From the NCBI GenBank assembly GCA_017308115.1, contig JAFKFS010000020.1:1-56451 (forward strand): DNA of 56,451 nt. Direction: 5' to 3'. Below the pieces are notes generated by a model. The model saw only the letters and a list, made by a program, of their open reading frames with translations, did not search any database and was not told where the DNA came from. Below, in pieces: positions 15,861 through 24,288 of the stretch. Origin of the DNA: Bordetella sp. GTDB lineage: Bacteria; Pseudomonadota; Alphaproteobacteria; Caulobacterales; Caulobacteraceae. Positions within the stretch are counted from its first letter, which is position 1, and each line of letters opens with the position of its first letter. A program made the position numbers and the translations under genes.

Positions 15861-18019
15861 TGCCCCAGCTTCTCCTCGAAATCTTCTCCGAAGAAATCCC
15901 CGCCCGCATGCAGCCCGGCGCCGCGCGCGATCTGGAGCGCATGGCCTCCGAGCGTCTGAAGGCCGCGGGCCTGAGCTGGGATGCGCTGACCACCTACGCC
16001 GGGCCGCGCCGCCTGACGCTGGTCATCGACGGCCTGCCCGCCGCCACGCCCGACCGCAATGAAGAGCTGAAGGGGCCCAAGACCTCGGCGCCCGCGCAGG
16101 CGCTGGAAGGCTTCCTGCGCAAGACCAGTCTGACGCAGGACCAGCTGGTCGAGCGCGACGGCGTCTGGTTCGCCGAGATCAGCAGCAAGGGCCGCGCGAC
16201 CACCGAGGTCGTGGCCGAGAGCGTCGACGACATCATCCGCCGCTTCCCCTGGCCCAAGTCGATGCGCTGGGGCACGGGAACCCTGCGCTGGGTGCGGCCG
16301 ATCAAGCGCATCCTGGCCCTGTTCGACGGGGCGGTGATCCCGTTCGAGGTGGACGGCATCCCGAGCGGCGACGTGACCGAGGGCCACCGCTTCATGGGCG
16401 CGGGCCAGCCGTTCGCGGTCAAGGATTTCGCCGACTACCGCACCAAGCTGGAGCGCAACTTCGTCCTGCTGGACGCCGCCGATCGCAAGCTGCGCATTCT
16501 CGAAGGCGCCAAGGCCGTGTGCGCGGCCAAGGGACTGGCCCTGGTCGATGACGACGGCCTGCTGGACGAGGTGTCGGGTCTGGCCGAATGGCCGACCCCG
16601 ATCCTGGGCGACATGGACCCGCAGTTCCTGGCCCTGCCGCCGGAAGTGGTCCAGCTGTCGATGAAGGTGCACCAGAAGTATTTCGCCGTGCGCGAACCGG
16701 GCAAGGAAGGCTTGGCTCCCCACTTCGTCGTCGTCGCCAACGTCGAGGCGACCGACGGGGGGCAGGCTCTGGCGGCGGGCAACGCCAAGGTGCTGTCGGC
16801 CCGCCTCAGCGACGCCGAGTTTTTCTGGACCGAGGACCAGAAGGTCGGATTCGACGCCTGGAACGCCAAGCTGAAGGACGTCACCTTCCACGCCAAGCTG
16901 GGCACGCTGGCCGAGCGGGTGGACCGCATCGCCGCCCTGGCGCGCGAGATCGCGCCGCTGGTCGGCGCCGATCCGGCTCAGGCCGAACAGGCCGCGCGCC
17001 TGTCCAAGGCCGACCTGGCCTCGGGCATGGTGGGCGAGTTCCCGGAACTGCAGGGGATCATGGGCGGCTACTACGCCCGTCTGGCCGGTCAGCCCGACGC
17101 CGTGGCCGACGCCATCCGCGACCACTACAAGCCGCAGGGACCGGGCGACACCGTCCCGACCGCCCCGGTCACGGTAGCCGTCGCCATGGCCGAAAAGTTG
17201 GACACCCTGGTCGGCTTCTTCGCCATCGACGAAAAGCCCACGGGGTCGAAGGATCCCTATGCGCTGCGCCGCGCGGCGCTGGGGGTGATCCGGCTGGTGC
17301 TGGAGAATGGGGTCAGGTTGAAGATTTTCGATATCGCGAGGATTGCAGCCCATATTGGAGCAAAAATCGAGTTTCCTCTAGTCGCGTTTGACGGCACTAA
17401 TGGACCGGAGTTTGAGGCCAATTCCGCCGCTTACATGAAATTAACGAGCGCCGGCCTGGACCATTACGGCCGGGAAACTGCGTTGAATCCCGGAGCAACT
17501 GCGCTCCTCGCCTTCTTCGCCGACCGCCTGACCGTCCTGCTGCGCGACAAGGGCCAGCGTCACGACCTCGTGGCGGCCGTCTTCGCGCTGGGCGATGACG
17601 ATCTGGTGCGGATCGTGCGTCGGGTGGAGGCGCTGGCCGCCTTCCTGGCGACGGACGACGGGGCGAACCTGCTGGCGGGCTACAAGCGCGCCGCCCAGCT
17701 GCTGAAGGCCGAGGAGAAGAAGGGGCCGCTGCCGGAAGGCGCCGTCGCTGCCGGCCTGCCGAACCAGCCGGCGGAGGAGACCGCCCTGGCTTTCGCCGCC
17801 GCCGCCGCCGCCTCGGCCGTGGACGCCGCGCTGGAGTCCGAGGACTTCGCCGCCGCCATGACGGCCCTGGCCGCTCTGCGCGGCCCGGTGGACGCCTTCT
17901 TCACCGCCGTCATGGTCAACTCCGACGTGGCCGAAGAGCGCGAAAACCGCCTGAAGCTGCTGGGCCAGGTGCGCGGCGTCATGAACCGCGTCGCCGACTT
18001 CGGCCAGATCGCGGGTTGA
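15860..18019 (+). CDS. glyS: Glycine--tRNA ligase beta subunit
   Basis: This 719-residue tRNA-binding subunit begins with the characteristic LLLEIFSEEIPARMQ and contains MRWG, VRPIKRILAL, GHRFM, LPPEVVQLSMKVHQKYFA, ADLASGMVGEFPELQG and DPYALRRAALGVIRL, all typical of GlyS. An HD-like middle and an anticodon-binding helical C-terminus follow. From about 17310 to 17500, base composition drops sharply: the row 17341-17400 is 28/60 G+C, and rare codons such as ATA-like and TTA appear. It encodes a segment (AAHIGAKIEFPLVAF to NPGAT) that I do not recall from other GlyS proteins. The frame stays open, so the protein is probably functional. Confidence 0.95.
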   Translation: MPQLLLEIFSEEIPARMQPGAARDLERMASERLKAAGLSWDALTTYAGPRRLTLVIDGLPAATPDRNEELKGPKTSAPAQALEGFLRKTSLTQDQLVERDGVWFAEISSKGRATTEVVAESVDDIIRRFPWPKSMRWGTGTLRWVRPIKRILALFDGAVIPFEVDGIPSGDVTEGHRFMGAGQPFAVKDFADYRTKLERNFVLLDAADRKLRILEGAKAVCAAKGLALVDDDGLLDEVSGLAEWPTPILGDMDPQFLALPPEVVQLSMKVHQKYFAVREPGKEGLAPHFVVVANVEATDGGQALAAGNAKVLSARLSDAEFFWTEDQKVGFDAWNAKLKDVTFHAKLGTLAERVDRIAALAREIAPLVGADPAQAEQAARLSKADLASGMVGEFPELQGIMGGYYARLAGQPDAVADAIRDHYKPQGPGDTVPTAPVTVAVAMAEKLDTLVGFFAIDEKPTGSKDPYALRRAALGVIRLVLENGVRLKIFDIARIAAHIGAKIEFPLVAFDGTNGPEFEANSAAYMKLTSAGLDHYGRETALNPGATALLAFFADRLTVLLRDKGQRHDLVAAVFALGDDDLVRIVRRVEALAAFLATDDGANLLAGYKRAAQLLKAEEKKGPLPEGAVAAGLPNQPAEETALAFAAAAAASAVDAALESEDFAAAMTALAALRGPVDAFFTAVMVNSDVAEERENRLKLLGQVRGVMNRVADFGQIAG

Positions 18020-18058
18020 GGCGCTCAGGCAGCCGAAGGCGTTAGCGCAGAACATGAT

Positions 18059-18204
18059 CCTTCTCCCCTTGTGGGAGAAGGCGGCTCGCGAAGCGAGACG
18101 GATGAGGGGGTTGCGGGACGTCAGGTCGCGCGGCCCCTTTTTGCGTTGAGGAGACACCCCTCATCCGGCCCTGACGGGCCACCTTCTCCCACAAGGGGAG
18201 AAGG
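18059..18204. repeat. Palindromic intergenic repeat, copy 2 (between convergent genes)
   Basis: The left arm (CCTTCTCCCCTTGTGGGAGAAGG, split here as CCTTCTCCCC + TTGTGGGAGAAGG) at 18059-18081 is repeated in reverse complement at 18182-18204. Inner segments GGATGAGGGG and CCCCTCATCC extend the pairing. It lies between glyS and the convergent thioesterase gene, so it can structure both mRNA 3' ends. The arms resemble copies at 6.5 and 48.2 kb in design but differ in sequence. Confidence 0.8.
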
Positions 18205-18209
18205 GAGGT

Positions 18210-18635
18210 TCAGGCCGTGAACGGTCCCAGCATCTCGGCGGGAATGCGGGCCGGGCGCAGGGTCTTGGCGTCGACCAGGCACCATTCGGACAGCCCCTGC
18301 GCGCACAGGCGGCCTTCGGCGTCCTCGATGCGGACATAGCGGTTGAAGCGCGGCCCTTGCGGATCGCCGACCCAGGTGCGGGCGACGACGCCGGTCGCGT
18401 CGGGCGCGATGGCGCGCAGATAGTCGATCTCGTGCCTCAGGGCGATCCACGACCAGCGGGCGCGCGTCTCGTCGTCGAAGCGCGCGTTCCAGTGGGCCGT
18501 GCCGACGTCCTGCAGCCAGCCGACGTAGACGACGTTGTTGACGTGGTTGTTCTCGTCGATGTGTTCCGGCCGCACGTCCAGCGGGACGACGAAGACCTCG
18601 CGGTCCTCACGCGGTTGCAGTTGCGGCCGGGCCAT
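18210..18635 (-). CDS. Acyl-CoA thioesterase, 4HBT/YbgC-like hotdog fold
   Basis: This 141-residue single hotdog-fold protein has the YbgC-type signature: the early strand FVVPLDVRPEHIDENNHVNNVVYVGWLQD carries the Asp/Asn and HVNN motif of 4-hydroxybenzoyl-CoA thioesterase-like enzymes. It hydrolyses acyl-CoA or acyl-ACP thioesters in the cytoplasm; chain preference is unknown. Five bases separate it from the glutaredoxin gene, which is read first, so the two form a short operon. Confidence 0.85.
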   Translation of the reverse strand: MARPQLQPREDREVFVVPLDVRPEHIDENNHVNNVVYVGWLQDVGTAHWNARFDDETRARWSWIALRHEIDYLRAIAPDATGVVARTWVGDPQGPRFNRYVRIEDAEGRLCAQGLSEWCLVDAKTLRPARIPAEMLGPFTA

Positions 18636-18640
18636 CGAGC

Positions 18641-18991
18641 TCAGGCTTCGCCGAGGGCGACGCCCTTTTCGGACATCAGGGCGGCCAGTTCGCCCGACTG
18701 GAACATCTCGCGCACGATGTCAGAGCCGCCGACGAACTCGCCCTTCACATAGAGCTGGGGGATGGTCGGCCAGTCGGTGAAGGCCTTGATGCCTTCGCGC
18801 AGAGCTTCGTCCTGCAGCACGTCGACGCCGACGAAGGGGGCGCCCACGTGGTCCAGGATCTGGACCGTCACCGAGGAGAAGCCGCAGCGCGGCGAATCCG
18901 GCGTGCCCTTCATGAAGAGCACCACGTCATGCTCGGCCACCGTCTGGGCGATGAAGGCGTGGACGGGATCGGCGGCGGTTTGTTCGGTCAC
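18641..18991 (-). CDS. grxD: Monothiol glutaredoxin, Grx4 family
   Basis: This 116-residue protein has the monothiol active site PRCGFS, preceded by VVLFMKGTPDSP and followed by TDWPTIPQLYVKGEFVGGSDI, the GSH-binding TVP-like and GG-D segments. This is the Grx4/GrxD type that binds a bridging 2Fe-2S cluster with glutathione and delivers it during Fe-S assembly. The GTG at 18991 (VTEQTAADP) gives the normal length; an in-frame start at 19048 would add an unlikely basic leader. Cotranscribed with the thioesterase gene. Confidence 0.92.
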   Translation of the reverse strand: MTEQTAADPVHAFIAQTVAEHDVVLFMKGTPDSPRCGFSSVTVQILDHVGAPFVGVDVLQDEALREGIKAFTDWPTIPQLYVKGEFVGGSDIVREMFQSGELAALMSEKGVALGEA

Positions 18992-19076
18992 TGTGTCGGA
19001 ACCCTTCTGCGAAGCCCGTGAGCTAGGCGCCCAATGGGGCCGGGTCAAGGCCGGTCGGCGTCTCGGCCGCGTTCGA

Positions 19077-20324
19077 TCAGACGGTTTGCGGGCGCGGCGT
19101 CAGGCGTTCGGCGCGTTCGGCCAGGCCGGCGGCGCCGTGCTCGCGCGCGGTCTGGGCCGCCTCGGCCAGCATCAGGCCCACGGCGCGGGGCGTCTCTCCG
19201 GTCCAGCGGGCGCGGGCCAGGGCGATGCGCGCCAGGCCGATCTGCTCGGCCGCCCAGTCCAGCGGCGTGGCCGCGACCGAGGGCCGCGCCAGGCGCCGCC
19301 GCAGGGCGCTCTCGATCTCCAGCAGGGCCGACAGATCGCCGACGGCGCCGGCGCGCGCGGCCTCCTGGGCCACACGCTGCTCATGGGCCAGGGCGCCCAG
19401 GATCAGGCCGCCGCCCTCGGTCAGGGACTCGGCCTGGGCCAGCGCCAGCGGCGGCAGGGTCTCGCGCTCGGCGCGCATCACCTGGATGGCGGCCCAGTCC
19501 AGCGGGCTGTGGTCGGGGGTGAAGAGTTGGGCGGCGGCGTCGAACAGGGCCTGGGCCTGGTCGCGGGCGGCGGCGTCCTCGGCCACGGCGGCCAGGGCGG
19601 CCATGCCCGCGGCGCACAGGGCCAGGGCGCGGGCGCGGCTCAAGGGGCGCTGTTCCGGCGGCGCCGCCTCGACCAGGGCGCGCAGGTCGCGGCCCGCCTG
19701 GTCCAGCAGGCGCGGATCGCGGGCGATCAGCCCCGCCTCCAGCGTCACCACGGCGCGGTCCATGCGCAGTTCGTCCTCCAGGACGCGCCCGGTCTTCAGC
19801 CGGGACAGGGCGGCGTCCAGCAGGGTGGTCGCCTCGGTCAGTTCGGCCAGGCGACGGGACAGCAGGGCCTGGCGTGCGCGCAGGCGGGCGTGCAGGGCGG
19901 CCATGGCGGCGGCCGTGTCCGCGCGGCGCGCGGTCGGCAGGCCGGCCAGCAGGTCGAGCCCGGCGGTCAGTCGTTCCGGACCCCCGCGCAGGTCGAAGGC
20001 CAGCATCCCGGTCTGGGACATGTCCAGGGCGGCGCGGATCGCCTGGTCGTCGTTGGCGGCGACCTTGGCGGCGTCACGTCCGGCGGCTTCGGCGCGGTCG
20101 ATGCTGGCGGCGGCGCCGCAGCGGCGGGCGTGCTCGCGCCACAAGGCGGCCGCGCGCAGGGCCGCGTCGAAGGGCCGGGCGCAGGAGACGCGGCCCGCAT
20201 CCGTGGCCTGCTGGCGGGCCTCGACCTCCACCAGGCCGGCGCCGATCAGCTCCAGCCAGCCGAGATCGTCGCTGTCGCGCGCCTTCTCGAACAGCCGTCT
20301 CAGATCTCTGCCGAATTCGAACAT
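19077..20324 (-). CDS. All-helical TPR-like protein of unknown function
   Basis: This 415-residue cytoplasmic protein, almost wholly alpha-helical, is rich in Ala, Arg and Leu with repeated ~35-residue helical pairs (for example AAMAALHARLRARQALLSR and RALALCAAGMAALAAV), resembling degenerate tetratricopeptide repeats. The N-terminal MFEFGRDLRRLFEKARDSDDLGWLEL is distinctive and supports the ATG at 20324, which has GGAG 8 bases upstream; an ATG at 20378 also exists. No catalytic motif is seen. It is probably a scaffold. Codon use is like the surroundings. Confidence 0.7.
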   Translation of the reverse strand: MFEFGRDLRRLFEKARDSDDLGWLELIGAGLVEVEARQQATDAGRVSCARPFDAALRAAALWREHARRCGAAASIDRAEAAGRDAAKVAANDDQAIRAALDMSQTGMLAFDLRGGPERLTAGLDLLAGLPTARRADTAAAMAALHARLRARQALLSRRLAELTEATTLLDAALSRLKTGRVLEDELRMDRAVVTLEAGLIARDPRLLDQAGRDLRALVEAAPPEQRPLSRARALALCAAGMAALAAVAEDAAARDQAQALFDAAAQLFTPDHSPLDWAAIQVMRAERETLPPLALAQAESLTEGGGLILGALAHEQRVAQEAARAGAVGDLSALLEIESALRRRLARPSVAATPLDWAAEQIGLARIALARARWTGETPRAVGLMLAEAAQTAREHGAAGLAERAERLTPRPQTV

Positions 20325-20464
20325 GGCGCTCCAGTCGTCCCGCTTCGGGATCACGAGGGTGATCCGGAAGCCGTTCAAGCAAACGCAGCGCCGTTCGAAG
20401 GGTTCGGCTTAACCATACGGCAAGAAAAAATGCGCCTGGCGGATCGGGCGGGCCGGGGCCGATC

Positions 20465-20821
20465 CTATCCCAGGCGCGGCGCGGCCTGGCGGCAGCGTTG
20501 CAGGCCGGCGCGGGCGTCGGCGTCGCCGGCCGTCAGGCGACGCACCGACTGCAGGCGGGCGCGGGTCTGGTCGTTCTCGGCCGCCACGGGGTCGCGCCCG
20601 GCGGTCGTCGCCGCCTGCATGGCCGCCAGGGACCAGTAGAGGGCGGCGTCGTAGAGTTCGCGTCCATAGGGGCTTTCGCCGCCCTCCAGCTCCGATCCCG
20701 CCTGGGTCAGGCCCGCGCACCGCACCGCCTCGTCGTAGGAGACGAGACGCGGAGGCGCGGTTTCGGCCCGGCCCTGGATCTGGGCGAGGGCCAGGGCGGC
20801 GGTGAAGGCGACGAGAAGCAT
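20465..20821 (-). CDS. Small secreted protein of unknown function
   Basis: This 118-residue protein with a signal peptide (MLLVAFTAALALAQIQGRAETA) is predicted periplasmic. The mature part has two cysteines (VRCAG and LQRCRQ) that could form a disulfide, and a helical middle. A GGAG element stands just before the ATG at 20821, which was preferred over an upstream start at 20860 because the signal peptide starts here. No family recognised. Confidence 0.6.
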   Translation of the reverse strand: MLLVAFTAALALAQIQGRAETAPPRLVSYDEAVRCAGLTQAGSELEGGESPYGRELYDAALYWSLAAMQAATTAGRDPVAAENDQTRARLQSVRRLTAGDADARAGLQRCRQAAPRLG

Positions 20822-20939
20822 CTGGACTCCACACGGGGCCGCGACGGCCGCGCCCCGCACGACGGCGCCGCGGGGCTGATGAGCGCCCTTCTAGAGAACC
20901 ACGTCCACGCGAAGGATGAAAGATGCGTTCAGCTAAGCT

Positions 20940-21851
20940 TCAGGTTGCATCCGGGGCCGGCGGCAGGGCGCGTCCCTGATCCGCCAGCCATCGCAGGAAC
21001 AGGCGTCGCCCCCGGGTCATCTCGCCCGCGCCGGGGATGGCCGCCACGGCGCCGTCGTCGCGGGCGCAGCCGAAGGGCGCCAGCAGCCGCCCGGCCGTGA
21101 CCGCCTCGGCCGTCAGCGCCCACGGCAGAACCGCCACGCCCCAGCCCGCCAGGGCGCCGTCCAGGGCGAAGTGCAGATGGGCCACCGCCCGCTCGGGCGC
21201 GTCGGGCAGGCGCCGCCCGCTCAGCCCGGCCCAGTCGCGCCAGGCCGAGGCGTGGGTGCGCGGCGTCAGGCGGGGCGCCGCCAGGACGGCGTCGCGCGGA
21301 TCTTGCGCCAGGGAACGGGCCAGGGCGGGCGCGATCACTGGTCCGACCGCATTGGGGATGACGGCGACGGCGCCGAGCGCCTCGATCCGGGGCGTGTCGA
21401 GCAGCCGCAGAAGCACGTCGGCGCCGCGCCGGCTGACCGCGTGCGGGGCCAGGTCGACCAGGTGGACCCGCAACTGGGGATGCAGGCGGTTGAAGTCGGC
21501 CAGGCGGGGGATCAGCCATTTGACCGCCAGGCTGGCGTTGGCGGCGACGTGCAGGTCCCGCCCGGTTCCGCGCGCCTCGGCCACGGCGGCGGCGATCTGG
21601 TCGAAGGCGGCGGTCAGGCCGGGCAGCAGGCCGCGCCCGGCCTCGGTCAGGACCAGGGCGTGGCGCGGCCCCTCGAACAGGCGCAGGCCCAGCTGCGCCT
21701 CCAGCGCCTTGACCTGGCGGCTGACCGCGCTGTGCGTCACGTTCAGCTCGGCCGCCGCGCGGGTGGCGCTGCCGGTGCGCGCCATGGCCTCGAAGGCGCG
21801 CAGGGCGTTCAGCGACGGCGGCGAGCCGGGGCCTGTGAGGTTTTCGAACAT
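20940..21851 (-). CDS. LysR-family transcriptional regulator (GcvA-like)
   Basis: This 303-residue protein has an N-terminal winged helix-turn-helix (LNALRAFEAMARTGSATRAAAELNVTHSAVSRQVKALE), the standard LysR DNA-binding signature. A type 2 periplasmic-binding-fold effector domain follows from about residue 95 (RDLHVAANASLAVKWLIPRL). The VTHSAVSRQV wording is typical of the GcvA subgroup. It is divergent from the adjacent MFS transporter with about 56 bases between the starts, the usual LysR arrangement in which the regulator controls the divergent gene. ATG 21851 is preferred; 21887 is also in frame. Confidence 0.9.
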   Translation of the reverse strand: MFENLTGPGSPPSLNALRAFEAMARTGSATRAAAELNVTHSAVSRQVKALEAQLGLRLFEGPRHALVLTEAGRGLLPGLTAAFDQIAAAVAEARGTGRDLHVAANASLAVKWLIPRLADFNRLHPQLRVHLVDLAPHAVSRRGADVLLRLLDTPRIEALGAVAVIPNAVGPVIAPALARSLAQDPRDAVLAAPRLTPRTHASAWRDWAGLSGRRLPDAPERAVAHLHFALDGALAGWGVAVLPWALTAEAVTAGRLLAPFGCARDDGAVAAIPGAGEMTRGRRLFLRWLADQGRALPPAPDAT

Positions 21852-21907
21852 TGCGTCCCCGATAGGTCGCTTTCGTCGCGCGGGCAAATCCGCTGACAGA
21901 GCGCGCC

Positions 21908-23059
21908 ATGCCGCGACCCGCCGTCTCCCGCCTGATCGTCCCTGTCCTGGGCCTGGGGATGATCGTCTCCTTCGCCTCCAGCTACTATCTGCTCGGGGTG
22001 CTGGCCGAGCCCCTGGCGGCGGGCGTGGGGACGACGCCGGGCGTCGTGTTCACGGCCCTGTCGGGGGCCTTTCTGGTCTCGGCGGCGCTCAGTCCCTTCG
22101 GCGGGCGCTGGATCGATCGGCGCGGCGGGCGCGAGGCGTTGTCGGCGGCGGCCGTGATCTTCGCCCTGGGGCTGGGCCTGCTGGGGCTGGCGCGCGAGCC
22201 GGTCGCCATGGTCGCGGGCGTCCTGACGCTGGGCGCGGGCATGGGCGTGGGGCTGTACGGTCCGGCCTACGCCGTCCTGGTGGCCCTGCATGGAGAGGGG
22301 GCGAAGAAGCCGATCACCGCCGTCTCCCTGCTGGGCGCCTTCGGCGGCGCCCTGGGCTGGCCGCTGACCTTGCTGATGATCCAGACCCTGGGCTGGCGCG
22401 GCGCCTGTTTCGTCTGGGCGGGCGCGCACCTGGCGCTGTGCCTGCCGCTGTATGCGGCGGTGCTGCCGGACGGTCGGACGGGCGGTCGTCCGCCCTCGGC
22501 GGGGCGGGTGCGCTGGGACGGCGCCATGATCCGGCTGGCCGTCCTGTTCGCCGGCGCCTGGTGGGTGGCGACGGCCATGAGCGCCCATCTGCCGCGTCTG
22601 CTGATCCGGCTGGGCCTGTCGGCGGCCGAGGCGGCCCTGGCGGCCGGACTGATGGCGGGCGCGGCGATCGCCGTGCGCCTGATCGCCCTGGCCGCGCCGG
22701 GCAAGGGCTCGCCCGTCGCGGCGGCGCGGGCGGCGACCCTGCTGCACCCGCTCGGCGCGCTGGCCGCCTTCGTCGGGGGGCCGGGGGCGGCGGGGGCGGT
22801 CGCCCTGGGCCAGGGGGCGGGCAACGGCCTGCTGTCCGTGGCTTCGGGCGTGCTGCCGCTGCATCTGTTCGGACGTGAGAACTACGGCGTGCGCCAGGCC
22901 CTGGTGCTGACGCCCGCCCGCTTCCTTCAGGCCGCCGCCCCGGCCCTCTACGGCGTCGCGCTGGACCGTTCGGCGGGGCTGGCCCTGCTGCTCTCCAGCG
23001 GCGTCTGCCTGGTCATGTTCGCCATGACTTTCGGCCTCAGGCGACAGGCGGACCTTTAA
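21908..23059 (+). CDS. Major facilitator superfamily transporter
   Basis: This 383-residue protein has about 12 hydrophobic helices, full length for a small MFS carrier. The loop after helix 2 contains GGRWIDRRGGREAL, the MFS motif A (G-x3-D-R-x-G-R). The C-terminal half has the repeat of the fold up to GVCLVMFAMTFGLRR. The divergent LysR gene probably regulates it. Substrate unknown; efflux of a small organic compound is the default guess for this arrangement. Confidence 0.88.
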   Translation: MPRPAVSRLIVPVLGLGMIVSFASSYYLLGVLAEPLAAGVGTTPGVVFTALSGAFLVSAALSPFGGRWIDRRGGREALSAAAVIFALGLGLLGLAREPVAMVAGVLTLGAGMGVGLYGPAYAVLVALHGEGAKKPITAVSLLGAFGGALGWPLTLLMIQTLGWRGACFVWAGAHLALCLPLYAAVLPDGRTGGRPPSAGRVRWDGAMIRLAVLFAGAWWVATAMSAHLPRLLIRLGLSAAEAALAAGLMAGAAIAVRLIALAAPGKGSPVAAARAATLLHPLGALAAFVGGPGAAGAVALGQGAGNGLLSVASGVLPLHLFGRENYGVRQALVLTPARFLQAAAPALYGVALDRSAGLALLLSSGVCLVMFAMTFGLRRQADL

Positions 23060-23261
23060 ATCCCGGCCCGATGGGGCAGAAGGGGCGGCATGTTCATGCG
23101 TCGCTTCATTCAGCTTCAGTCGGGCCTGTGCCTGTACGGCGTCGCCGCCGCCCTGATGGTGCGAGCGAACCTGGGGCTGGACCCGTGGAACGTCTTTCAC
23201 CAGGGGCTCTCCCTCCGCATCGGCATGCTTCACAAGCGGGTGCTCAAAGCACACCCCAAGC

Positions 23262-23729
23262 TCATGAGGCCCAGCCCCTGATCTCATACGTCTTGGCGAG
23301 ACGCTCTAAGTCACGGTCCACTTCCGATGCATCGACATTCCCCTTCTTCCCAAGAACGGCAAGCGACTCAACGACATCAACTAGAGAATACCTTTCTCCT
23401 ATGAACTTGTCCTGAATTTCATAGTAAAATTCTCGCGCTTCCTCAGAGGGCCCAAAATGCCCCAGATGAGAAGCTAGGGAATAGACAAACTTTGCATCAG
23501 GATCCACATCTATGGCCGCCCGTAGAGCTCCAGCCGCCTTGTCGAACTCTCCAGTATCCACATAGGCATCCGCAAGTCGGTATAGAGGCTCTCCTTCATC
23601 CCATTCCGGGTAGTCTGATATGATCTTCAACCACAATTCTATTGCTTCGTTGAAATCTCCACGAGCCTGCGTTTGCAAAGCCTGGTGGAATAAGGATGAA
23701 TAATTCTGAACCATCTTCGGCGCCACCAT
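23262..23729 (-). CDS. Small TPR protein, possible immunity protein
   Basis: This 155-residue soluble protein has low-GC codon use. Two to three helical repeats are visible: FHQALQTQARGDFNEAIELW, YRLADAYVDTGEFDKAAGALRAAI and FVYSLASHLGHFGPSEEAREFYYEI match the TPR pattern (each split here at 20 residues or fewer). It begins inside the 3' end of the toxin-like fragment on the same strand, the usual layout of polymorphic toxin/immunity pairs. The start may be 23729 or the internal ATG at 23714. The frame is complete and undamaged. Immunity function is an inference from context only. Confidence 0.65.
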   Translation of the reverse strand: MVAPKMVQNYSSLFHQALQTQARGDFNEAIELWLKIISDYPEWDEGEPLYRLADAYVDTGEFDKAAGALRAAIDVDPDAKFVYSLASHLGHFGPSEEAREFYYEIQDKFIGERYSLVDVVESLAVLGKKGNVDASEVDRDLERLAKTYEIRGWAS

Positions 23730-23962
23730 ATGTGAAGATTACCCTCGCCGGGAGCGGTAACATCTGGACGGGTGCCTCTATCGCCCACGAAACGGTTTTG
23801 AGGAATATTGTTCTGCGAAATGATATGCGGAGGGGAGCTATACCCTTTGATGTCAAGACGGATGATCCTCAATCCGTCACGGGACACAAACTGCGTATTG
23901 CCCTTGGTAGTCTGGACCAACTTCGCTCCTGGTCCGAACCATAGTCTGGGAACGGCGTCCAT
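23639..23962 (-). pseudogene. Fragment resembling the C-terminal domain of a polymorphic (RHS/CDI-type) toxin
   Basis: The frame encodes 107 residues beginning at the insert border: VPRLWFGPGAKLVQTTKGN, TQFVSRDGLRIIRLDIKG and PPHIISQNN. The pattern G-N-x-Q-F-V-S-x-D-G followed by P-H is what I associate with C-terminal toxin tips of RHS/CDI-like proteins; this is recollection, not a search. No N-terminal delivery region, signal or Shine-Dalgarno is present, so it is a displaced 3' end and not a full gene. Its last 90 bases overlap the TPR gene in another frame. Confidence 0.45.
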
Positions 23963-24288
23963 ATTGATGGGGGGCGGCGGTGATGCTGGCGTGGATTCCG
24001 CGACGTCAAAGACCGGGGGCGGGCGCCCTGTTCAACATCTTCGTCATCGGCCTGTCGATGGATGCGGCGCTGGCCCTCCCGCCCGAGATCACGGGCCTTC
24101 CCCTGCGGCTGGGGCTGATGACGGCGGGCGTGGTCCTGACGGCCATGGGCGGGGCGGCCTATATCGGGGCGGGGATGGGCGCGGTGGTCTTCGCCGTGGG
24201 GATCGGCCCGCTGATCCAGATCTTCCTGCCGTGGTTCCTGGCCCTGGGGCGCGACCGCGTTCAGGCGCGCGCCTGACGCCGCGAGCGG

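Larger units (their letters stand above)
23228..23978. other. Low-GC insert splitting the YczE-type gene (putative transferred toxin/immunity cargo)
   Basis: G+C falls from about 70% in the flanks to 48% in row 23341-23400 and 43% in row 23401-23460. The insert holds two minus-strand frames: a fragment at 23639-23962 and a TPR protein at 23262-23729. Codon use differs from the surroundings (many AAT, ATA, TTT, AGA). No transposase, terminal inverted repeat or integrase is present. ATGCT occurs at both edges (23225-23229 and 23983-23987), too short to prove a target duplication. Exact borders are uncertain by roughly 10 bases. Confidence 0.75.
23090..24276 (+). pseudogene. YczE/YitT-type membrane protein gene, interrupted and decayed
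   Basis: The 5' piece (23090 to about 23227) encodes MFMRRFIQLQSGLCLYGVAAALMVRANLGLDPWNVFHQGLS (shown here as two motifs: RRFIQLQSGLCLYG and LGLDPWNVFHQGLS), the conserved start of YczE-like membrane proteins. The 3' piece (about 23980-24276) resumes the same family with MLAWIPRRQRPGAGALFN, IGLSMDAAL and FAVGIGPLIQIFLPW. Between them lies a low-GC insert with genes on the other strand. A second scar is visible: YIGAGMG joins directly to AVVFAVGIGP, where I recall relatives having some 45-50 more residues (a PGPRDGLMTGL region). The gene is therefore non-functional. Confidence 0.8.

Noticed and set aside
23228-23978. The low-GC insert as an insertion sequence
   Set aside because: No transposase, terminal inverted repeat or reliable target duplication was found.
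23225-23987. ATGCT at both borders of the low-GC insert as a target-site duplication
   Set aside because: Five bases in GC-rich sequence can match by chance, and joining at ATGCT would leave out part of the membrane gene, so this is not a clean insertion.
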